DNA of 17,773 nt from Planctomycetota bacterium (GTDB taxonomy: Bacteria; Planctomycetota; Brocadiia; SM23-32): positions 1 through 17,773 of the forward strand of contig JAGXLK010000002.1 of the NCBI GenBank assembly GCA_018334735.1, in the 5' to 3' direction. Of the stretch, positions 7,442-13,171 are shown piece by piece. The stretch's first letter is position 1. Each line of letters begins with the position of its first letter. A program made the translations under genes and the position numbers. The notes under the pieces were generated by a model that made no database searches, was not told where the DNA came from, and saw nothing but the letters and a program-made list of their open reading frames with translations.

Positions 7442-9424
7442 ATGGAACCTGCTGGCAAGTGGCACGACGATGTTTTTTTCGGCATTCATTACGATCTTCA
7501 TGCCGGTGAAAACGATACGGAACTCGGCGCCGAGCTCACGGAGGAACATCTGGAGGAAAGATTGCGGCTGATCGATCCGGACTGGATCCAGTGTGATTGC
7601 AAGGGACACCCTGGGTGGACAAGCTGGCCGACAGATGTCGGTTCCACGTCCCCGGGAGTAGTCAAAGATGCCCTGCGCATCCACCGTGACGTTACAAAAA
7701 AGCTGGGAATTAAGCTCGGTATGCACTATTCGGGGGTTTTTGACAGGCGCGCGATTGAGCTGCATCCCGAATGGGGCCGGATCAACGCCGATGGCAGTCG
7801 CGATGAAAAAAATACCTGCCGTATGAGCGGCTACACCGAGGAACTGATGATCCCCCAGATGCTCGAACTTATCGACAAATACGACGTCGACGGATTCTGG
7901 GTCGATGGAGAAAACTGGGCCTCCGCTCCGTGCTACTGCGAAAAATGCCGGGAAGAATTCCGGCGCCGCACCGGCCTGGAACATATTCCCGAAGAATCGG
8001 ACGAGGAAAATTGGGACGAGTGGCTCGCGTTTCACCGCCGGCTCTTTGTGGAACACGTCACGAAATATGCCAACGCAGTCCATGAGCGAAAGCCCGAATG
8101 TTGCGTCTGCAGCAACTGGATGTACACGATCCGTCAGCCCGATCCCGTCGAGGCACCCGTCGATTACCTGAGCGGAGATTTCGATTGGATATGGGGCGCG
8201 GACCGCGCGGCCGTGGAGGGGCGTCTGCTCGATGGCAGAGACCTGAGCTGGGACCTGATGGCGTGGGATTTCATCAAAACGCGGGGTATGAAAAGTCAGC
8301 AACCCTGGACCGTGAAACCGGCCCTCCATCTCAAACAGGAGATCAGCGAGGTCCTGGCGCTCGGGGGAGCGGTTATGTGTTACGAAAAGCCGCAACGATC
8401 GGGCTGGCTGGTGGGTTGGCGACACGAGATGCTGGCGGACGTGGCGCGGTTTGCCCAAGAACGCAAAGAACCGCTTTTCCAGTCTGAGACTGTCCCTCAG
8501 GCGGCGGTTCTGCATCTGGCGGACCATTATTACCGCCACAACGCACCGCTTTTCAATTACGGCGAGGCCGTGCAACCCGTCGAAGGAGCATTGCATTCCC
8601 TGCTGGAAACGCACAGATCAACGGATGTCCTGACCGAAGAGGGAGTGCTCGAAAACGGTGATGAGTATGAGCTCCTGGTGGTTCCCGAACAAACACACCT
8701 GTCCGATGCGATTGTGCAGAAACTGGAGAATTTTGTGGCGGTCGGCGGATGCGTGCTGATGAGCGGATCCCATCTCTCCCACGACCATCCCGAGTTTGTC
8801 GGCGCGCGGCCGAGCACTGAAGAACCCGAACGCAAGACGGCCGGGCGTGGCATTCAGTGTTGTCTGCCGGTGGACGACGAAGCGGTTGCGGTTTTCGGGG
8901 ATTGGCAACCGGTGGTTCCGGAATCAGGGACCGAGTCTCTGGCGAATCGGATGGTGGGTGAGGAACCCGGTAAGGATACGACAGAAGAGGTGGTTGTGAC
9001 AAAACGGTTTTTTGGTGATGGCGAACTTGTCGCGGTTCACGGCCCGCTTTTCGAAAATTATTACGCCGGGCATTATCCGGAATTGCGGCGGCTCATTACC
9101 AGTTTGATTGAAGGAATGGAAATTGACTGGGCGGTCGAGATTGATGCCCCACCGCAATTGGAGACTGTTTTGCGGCGCAAAGGCGGGAATTTAATCGTGA
9201 ACCTGATCAATCGCGGGGCGGGAGAGATGTTGATGCCGCGTCGGGTGCTCGTGGAGAACCTGCCGCCCATTGAAGATGTTGTGGTTCGAATACGAACCGA
9301 CGCAGAACCCGCGAGCGTGGCTACTGTGCCGGAGGATCAGGAAATTGACTGGTCGTATGGGGACGGATGGACGACCGTTCGTGTGCCGCAGGTTCACATC
9401 CACATGGCGCTGGTCATGCGATAA
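7442..9424 (+). CDS. Hypothetical glycoside hydrolase (TIM barrel plus GH42-like trimerisation domain)
   Basis: This 660-residue protein follows an AAGGAG site (7429-7434) seven bases before the ATG. Residues about 10-330 look like the TIM barrel of GH29/GHL-type proteins: FFGIHYDLHAGE near the N-terminus, KLGMHYSGVFDR, and YDVDGFWVDGENW, where D155 is a candidate catalytic residue. A Cys cluster CYCEKC (C164, C166, C169) comes shortly after, as in several uncharacterised glycosidase-like families. From about 345, AAVLHLADHYYRHNAP and then LLVVPEQTHLSD...VGGCVLMSG resemble the beta-galactosidase trimerisation (GATase-like) domain of GH42. A beta-rich C-terminal part follows. There is no signal peptide, so it should act in the cytoplasm, unlike its two upstream neighbours. 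It is the last gene of the operon. The assigned activity could be fucosidase-like or galactosidase-like; I cannot choose. Confidence 0.78.
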   Translation: MEPAGKWHDDVFFGIHYDLHAGENDTELGAELTEEHLEERLRLIDPDWIQCDCKGHPGWTSWPTDVGSTSPGVVKDALRIHRDVTKKLGIKLGMHYSGVFDRRAIELHPEWGRINADGSRDEKNTCRMSGYTEELMIPQMLELIDKYDVDGFWVDGENWASAPCYCEKCREEFRRRTGLEHIPEESDEENWDEWLAFHRRLFVEHVTKYANAVHERKPECCVCSNWMYTIRQPDPVEAPVDYLSGDFDWIWGADRAAVEGRLLDGRDLSWDLMAWDFIKTRGMKSQQPWTVKPALHLKQEISEVLALGGAVMCYEKPQRSGWLVGWRHEMLADVARFAQERKEPLFQSETVPQAAVLHLADHYYRHNAPLFNYGEAVQPVEGALHSLLETHRSTDVLTEEGVLENGDEYELLVVPEQTHLSDAIVQKLENFVAVGGCVLMSGSHLSHDHPEFVGARPSTEEPERKTAGRGIQCCLPVDDEAVAVFGDWQPVVPESGTESLANRMVGEEPGKDTTEEVVVTKRFFGDGELVAVHGPLFENYYAGHYPELRRLITSLIEGMEIDWAVEIDAPPQLETVLRRKGGNLIVNLINRGAGEMLMPRRVLVENLPPIEDVVVRIRTDAEPASVATVPEDQEIDWSYGDGWTTVRVPQVHIHMALVMR

Positions 9425-9538
9425 GCCAGGGCTATTCGGCAGCTGAAAGCGTTTTCAACGCAGGCCCCTCGGCGTAATTCGCGTATTTTAGTCTCTGGTA
9501 TATCTTGGCGTAAGGTGCCCGTCAGCCACACAATTTAT
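9425..9538. other. Convergent intergenic gap
   Basis: This 114-bp stretch separates the ends of two convergent transcripts. It contains a small stem, GCGTT at 9448-9452 and AACGC at 9456-9460, with a three-base loop and no T-run. I see no convincing intrinsic terminator for either strand. Confidence 0.35.
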
Positions 9539-10285
9539 TTAGCAGAACAATTCCATAAGGGGAGCCAGGAGGCTCTCCCAGATCAAATTGCCGGGCCATT
9601 GCGGGTCATCGCTGGATTCTTCGGGGAGGAAACTTGCTCCGATCCGCACATCGAGCCATGTCCATGAACTGCCGGCCGCTTTGAGGACTGTGTCAGTGAA
9701 CTCTGGCGGATCAAAACTATGTTCGAGGCCGGACAGTACATCGCTACGGGGCTTACAGCGTCGGAGTTTCAACCTCTGCAAATCGGGCATCCAGAGGTGC
9801 ACCGATTCGTCCCATTTGAGCAGGGAATCGGGGTCGCGAGGATCGAACTCATCCGGATCTTCCATGTATCCGCCGAGGATATCGACGCAAAGCTCAAGCG
9901 TAGTATCCGTTGCGATTTGCTGGAGTGTGTCAAAAAATTCACCGCTTTTGAGCAGTCTGGCAAATCGATGCCACGCCCAGCTTTCGTCCATCAGGTAGTT
10001 ATCGACATCGGACGAAGTAAACGCTTCTTCCACCGAAGGATCAAGGCCATTTTCGAGATGGAGGGCGGCTGTGTAACCGGGTCGAAGATCGCAGCTGAAA
10101 AACTGACATTTCGCCTGGCCATAGACAGGCCAGTCGGTTGCCGGCACCAGCCACCAGTCGGTTTCATCCGGTTTAAAACGATTATAAGGACGCGCCGTCA
10201 AACGACCGAATCCAGAGTCCTGGGCGGCTTCCTGGACGGCGTACGCAAGATCACGTTTTGTTTTGTAAGGTGTTGTGTAAGTCAT
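9539..10285 (-). CDS. Uncharacterised acidic protein (248 aa) downstream of the URO-D-like gene
   Basis: I do not recognise this family. The product is leaderless and soluble-looking, rich in Trp and in Asp/Glu. Landmarks are TDWWLVPATDWPVYGQAKC near residues 42-60, a Pro/Asp-rich segment MEDPDEFDPRDPDSLLKW near 141-158, and LQRLKLRRCKPRSDVLSG near 169-186. The start lies only 12 bases beyond the stop of the URO-D-like gene (10298), so the two are probably co-transcribed leftward, but no Shine-Dalgarno sequence precedes the ATG. A rightward frame at 9719-10384 overlaps it; its composition looks like an antisense shadow. The pairing suggests a role linked to the methyltransferase, but nothing in the sequence gives its function. 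Confidence 0.65.
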   Translation of the reverse strand: MTYTTPYKTKRDLAYAVQEAAQDSGFGRLTARPYNRFKPDETDWWLVPATDWPVYGQAKCQFFSCDLRPGYTAALHLENGLDPSVEEAFTSSDVDNYLMDESWAWHRFARLLKSGEFFDTLQQIATDTTLELCVDILGGYMEDPDEFDPRDPDSLLKWDESVHLWMPDLQRLKLRRCKPRSDVLSGLEHSFDPPEFTDTVLKAAGSSWTWLDVRIGASFLPEESSDDPQWPGNLIWESLLAPLMELFC

Positions 10286-10297
10286 ATTTATAACTAT

Positions 10298-11440
10298 TCA
10301 GTATTTCCCGTATGTTCGGGCCGTTTCAACCATGGCGAAGAGATTTTCGTCTGGCGTATCACGCCCACATTGATCGCCAGTTGAGAGAATAAATCCGCCG
10401 CCTTCTGCAGCATCATTGATGGCTTTTCTGCTCGCTTCCACCACGTCGTCGACCGAACCTTCAAGCATCGTGCGGGTGGTGTGAAGATTTCCTTTGAGCA
10501 CGATTTGATCGCCGTAATTCTCTTTCAGTTCGGCGAGATTGCAGTCGCCCATGGGGGGTTGTTCAAGGGGATCAATCACGGTCAAGTCTGTTTCTTCGGC
10601 AAAGATTCGAACGAGTTCTTTCTCCGGTCCGCAGGAATGGACGTGGGTCGGCATACCGGCGTCTGCGGCGAGTTCGATGACGCGTTTAACGGCGGGGAAA
10701 GCGATTTTACGGAAGATTTCGACGGTCTGGAAGACAAGCGAACCGGATCCGCCCACGCAGAGGAAATCCGGTTTTTCTTCAAGCGACATGATGTATTCAA
10801 ACCGTCGTTCACCTTCCCGCACGCGCTCTTCGGCTCGTCGTTCGTATTTCTCGGGATCGTCGTAATAGTCGTAGATGACCTCGGGACTGTTCAGCACGCA
10901 GGAGCCGATCACGAAAACCCCGATAAGACCTTGATCTCCCATGAGACGTTTAACGCGTTTCAGCCCCTCAGGACCGCGGTCCACAGGGTTGATTCCATCC
11001 AGGGCTTCGAAATCATCGGGTTCCTCAGGCAAATCGACTTTCTCGATGGGGAGCCCCCGAGTCGGCGGGTCGGACCGGTAATACACATCCACCGTCGGCG
11101 CCCAGACGCGTTCGTCATCTTCAATGCGGCTGCGCCGGGTGACGATACGATTGTCAGTTCGCCGCACGATGAATCGTTCCCACGGCGACTCTTCGGATTC
11201 GGTCCCGGCGGGGGAGGGATAGCGGAACGGGAAATAGCCATCCATCAGCGAATCCACGTCGAAATGTTTCACGCAGTCGATGTAGGCTTCCCAGATAGGC
11301 GGGTCGTTGTAGAGATACAGATCCCAGAACGGTTTTCCGGTCAGACGGGCCGGAATCATGTTCGACGTATCCGGCATCACCGGAACGCAGTCCGGGAGCT
11401 CTCCGTTCAGAACGGCCAGCAATCTTTCATGTGATGTCAT
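10298..11440 (-). CDS. URO-D superfamily protein, MtaA-like zinc methyltransferase type
   Basis: The 380-residue product matches the uroporphyrinogen decarboxylase (URO-D) superfamily in length and motifs: an N-terminal MTSHERLLAVLNGELPDCVPV, then THVHSCG at 265-271, VLKGNLHTT at 314-322 and ILSTGDQCGRDTPDENL at 351-367. H268, C270 and C358 fit the His-x-Cys...Cys zinc site of methylcobalamin-dependent methyltransferases such as MtaA. The first residues lack the arginine-rich signature expected of true heme-pathway HemE, so I favour a methyl-transfer role. It is probably cytoplasmic. No corrinoid protein or other methyltransferase subunit is nearby, so the methyl donor and acceptor are unknown. 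In a glycan locus, demethylation of a methylated sugar is possible but only inferred. The ATG is preceded by an A-rich run without a clear ribosome site. Confidence 0.82.
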   Translation of the reverse strand: MTSHERLLAVLNGELPDCVPVMPDTSNMIPARLTGKPFWDLYLYNDPPIWEAYIDCVKHFDVDSLMDGYFPFRYPSPAGTESEESPWERFIVRRTDNRIVTRRSRIEDDERVWAPTVDVYYRSDPPTRGLPIEKVDLPEEPDDFEALDGINPVDRGPEGLKRVKRLMGDQGLIGVFVIGSCVLNSPEVIYDYYDDPEKYERRAEERVREGERRFEYIMSLEEKPDFLCVGGSGSLVFQTVEIFRKIAFPAVKRVIELAADAGMPTHVHSCGPEKELVRIFAEETDLTVIDPLEQPPMGDCNLAELKENYGDQIVLKGNLHTTRTMLEGSVDDVVEASRKAINDAAEGGGFILSTGDQCGRDTPDENLFAMVETARTYGKY

Positions 11441-11637
11441 GTTTTTTTACGAAGTATCTGATATGAATGAGAGCGGGGGGGAGAACTGAAGCCCAGAACT
11501 TCTGCCACCTCGAAGTAGAGCAATCTGCGAGATGTACAAAAGGTTTTCGGTTGAAAAACTGCAAGATAAACAGGACAGTTCCATGTTAAAAATACGTCAG
11601 AGGAGCACTTTTTACTTTTAGCCAAAGGAGATCTCGA

Positions 11638-11892
11638 ATGTCTACATTGTATTCTGGATTGAATGTCGATTCGAGTGTACGTTATCTGGTTGTTTAAGCA
11701 CAAGCAGGTCCTATCAGTGAGGAATATGCTCTGTGGATCGTTTCGGGTCTTTATGACGAGATATTTCTTCAAAACCGCCCGGCGTTCCCGATTGCCGCCG
11801 GGCGAAAATTCTTCAAATGGGAGAGCAACCGTTCTGGATACGGGAGATATTTGGCAGCTCAGAGTCGTCAGCATTTCAGGGCAATTCGGTAG
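11638..11892 (+). pseudogene. Possible small gene interrupted by an in-frame TAA
   Basis: AAAGGAG at 11624-11630 sits seven bases before an ATG at 11638, an excellent translation start. The frame codes for 19 residues (MSTLYSGLNVDSSVRYLVV), then TAA at 11695-11697. The same frame then stays open for 64 codons to TAG at 11890-11892, with protein-like composition (AQAGPISEEYALWIVSGLYDE, then PAFPIAAGRKFFKWESN). Together they would make a protein of about 84 residues. I recognise no family. It could be a recently inactivated gene, a 19-residue leader peptide followed by a chance open frame, or a sequencing error at the TAA. A 9-bp direct repeat and hairpin within the second part add to the impression of decay. 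Confidence 0.35.
11776..11804. repeat. Perfect 9-bp hairpin flanked by a 9-bp direct repeat
   Basis: CGCCCGGCG (11776-11784) and CGCCGGGCG (11796-11804) are exact reverse complements around an 11-base loop. The nonamer TTCTTCAAA occurs on both sides, at 11765-11773 and 11809-11817. On the minus strand the stem is followed by GTTTTG, a weak terminator-like feature. The direct repeats could be a trace of a small insertion. Confidence 0.4.
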
Positions 11893-11898
11893 AGTTGT

Positions 11899-11923
11899 AG
11901 GTCCGCATCGCCGAGGCGGACCT
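11899..11923. repeat. 8-bp palindromic hairpin, REP-like
   Basis: AGGTCCGC (11899-11906) pairs exactly with GCGGACCT (11916-11923) around a nine-base loop. It lies just after the TAG of the broken small gene. It has no T-run, so an intrinsic terminator is unlikely. The form resembles dispersed intergenic palindromes, but only one copy is in the window. Confidence 0.4.
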
Positions 11924-11978
11924 GCCGTTGGCCGTTCTGCTGTTTTGCTCTGAGACCTGTCGGTTTATGGTTCGCGTT

Positions 11979-12070
11979 CTGAACTCCAGCCTACGGCTGA
12001 AGTCCAGTCCGCTCATGCTCTTTAGACTCGAGTTCAGCTGAGCGATAGCGAAGCGGGACTTGAGGCGGAC
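11979..12070. repeat. Cluster of related direct and inverted repeats
   Basis: CTGAACTCCAG (11979-11989) and CTGAAGTCCAG (11997-12007) differ at one base and flank a CAGCC-TAC-GGCTG hairpin (11987-11999). CTCGAGTTCAG (12027-12037) is the reverse complement of the first copy with one mismatch, and GGACTTGAG (12056-12064) nearly complements the second. GTCCGC (12007-12012) is matched by GCGGAC (12065-12070). The order of partners is crossed (A, B, A', B'). This is a folded repeat unit of REP or MITE character, or a structured RNA. Confidence 0.45.
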
Positions 12071-12124
12071 GAATAGGGGGGTATGGACCAGGAGGGGACG
12101 GGATTCGGGGCTGGCTGCTCCGGC

Positions 12125-12159
12125 ACCGTCTTTTCGAAATTTGCTCGCGTCGAGACGGT
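12125..12159. repeat. 7-bp inverted repeat upstream of the pseudopilin
   Basis: ACCGTCT (12125-12131) and AGACGGT (12153-12159) are perfect complements around a 21-base loop; a GTTTTT run follows a few bases later on the plus strand. It could be a weak terminator for transcription crossing the repeat region, or an operator. Confidence 0.25.
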
Positions 12160-12259
12160 TTCGGAGTTTTTGTGCCCCCCTGTTTCATCCGCGAAAGCCA
12201 TACGGCAAGAAGACGTGCCTGTGATCGATATTGGAATCGCAAATCTTTGCTCCAGGAAG

Positions 12260-12265
12260 TATAAT
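12260..12265 (+). promoter_or_regulatory. -10-like hexamer upstream of the pseudopilin gene
   Basis: TATAAT at 12260-12265 is a perfect sigma70 -10 hexamer, 42 bases before the ATG at 12308. The sequence at the expected -35 distance (TCGCAA) is poor; TTGGAA at 12231-12236 is too far away (23 bases). An activator-dependent or alternative-sigma promoter is possible. Confidence 0.35.
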
Positions 12266-12307
12266 ACAGCAAAGCGCTTCCGTGGTTTATGATCACAGGG
12301 AGGATAT

Positions 12308-13171
12308 ATGAGGGAAATCAGTCCATCAGGCAACAGGGGTTTCACATTGATTGAGCTGCTTGTGGTCATCGCGATTATCGCGATTCTGGCGGCTATGCTG
12401 ATGCCGGCCCTCGAGAGCGCCCGTAATGCCGCCCGGACCACCACCTGCATGAGTCAGCTCAGACAACTGGGGACGGCCAATGTCCTGTACGCCAACGATT
12501 TCGACGGTTTGCTCGCGGTTCTCGCGGGTGATTACGAGGGTACGAACCGATGGAAACCGGGAAGAGCCTGGGCAAACGCAGGGCCAACAAATGAAGGGGT
12601 TATGACACCCTACCTGGGTGGAATGAGGCCAGCTCATAATACCTGGGAAGTCGACACGTATCCCCGTGAGGATCTTGCGGTATGCCCGGCGTACGCGAAA
12701 AGACAACCCGATATCCGGGGCAATATTCAGGCGGCGACGATTCACTATCCCGATTGGGCCACCACTGAACTGGCGGGGAGCAACAACTGGGTCGTCTCGT
12801 ATGCGATCAATGGGTTGCTGACGGTGTCAAGCCCGGTCTGCGCGCCGCCTTCTCGCGAGACGGTGCGAATATGGGAAATGCGCCGACCAACGAGGTTGAT
12901 TGTGATGTACGAAGGTGTTCAGAACGGTTGCACTCACGACTGGCACAGGATGTATCTGAATCCGAATCATAATGACCGTTGTCCCGTTTTGTTTGCGGAT
13001 AGCCACGTCGAAGCGTACGGACCATCGGATGCTCGCGGGGAAACCACGGGCACATGGGCACGGGGAACGAATTACGGGTATTGCTGCTACGGGCACACCC
13101 CGAACTGCACGAAGGACCCATACAGCGTTTTCAGCTGGGGCGTCTGGAACGTGACAGGCTGCAATCCGTGA
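12308..13171 (+). CDS. Type II secretion/type IV pilin-like pseudopilin with H-X9-D(S) motif
   Basis: The 287-residue product begins with a short basic leader, then a class III prepilin signal: cleavage after G11, F12 as new N-terminus, E16 at +5, and the hydrophobic helix [19 protein letters not shown] at about 17-35. This marks processing by prepilin peptidase and assembly in the inner-membrane/periplasmic pseudopilus. Near the C-terminus, H221, nine residues and D231-S232 fit the H-X9-DG processing-associated motif of PVC-group pseudopilins, with Ser for Gly. About 55 residues rich in Gly, Thr and Cys follow, although this motif is usually close to the end. GGGAGGA at 12298-12304 is the ribosome site. 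The stop overlaps the next start by one base (TGATG). Its function in the locus, possibly glycan binding or surface display, is unknown. Confidence 0.88.
   Translation: MREISPSGNRGFTLIELLVVIAIIAILAAMLMPALESARNAARTTTCMSQLRQLGTANVLYANDFDGLLAVLAGDYEGTNRWKPGRAWANAGPTNEGVMTPYLGGMRPAHNTWEVDTYPREDLAVCPAYAKRQPDIRGNIQAATIHYPDWATTELAGSNNWVVSYAINGLLTVSSPVCAPPSRETVRIWEMRRPTRLIVMYEGVQNGCTHDWHRMYLNPNHNDRCPVLFADSHVEAYGPSDARGETTGTWARGTNYGYCCYGHTPNCTKDPYSVFSWGVWNVTGCNP

Larger units (their letters stand above)
11441..12307. other. Long intergenic region with a broken small gene and palindromic repeats
   Basis: This 867-bp gap lies between the start of the leftward URO-D-like gene and the rightward pseudopilin. 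It holds an apparent degraded small gene (11638-11892), a 9-bp-stem hairpin within that remnant (11776-11804), an 8-bp-stem hairpin (11899-11923), a cluster of related direct and inverted repeats (11979-12070), a 7-bp stem (12125-12159) and a -10-like TATAAT (12260-12265). Other frames here, including a 145-codon minus frame at 11437-11874, lack ribosome sites and look like noise. Confidence 0.6.

Noticed and set aside
7367..8614. 415-codon minus-strand frame
   Set aside because: Antisense to the GH-like gene; no recognisable domain and no ribosome site.
9719..10384. 221-codon plus-strand frame
   Set aside because: It overlaps the 248-residue minus gene and crosses into the URO-D gene end; composition looks like a shadow. 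Not fully excluded, because the minus gene has no known family.
10481..11434. 317-codon plus-strand frame
   Set aside because: Antisense shadow of the URO-D-like gene, whose conserved motifs lie on the minus strand.
11808..11850. Translation resembling the NSSNGRA peptide often produced by mis-translated tRNA genes
   Set aside because: I could not find acceptor, anticodon and T arms or a GGTTC-type T loop around it, so no tRNA is called.
13054..13170. ATG at 13054 as start of the toroid-type enzyme
   Set aside because: It would overlap the pseudopilin by 118 bases in another frame; the ATG at 13171 overlaps the stop by one base, a usual coupling arrangement.
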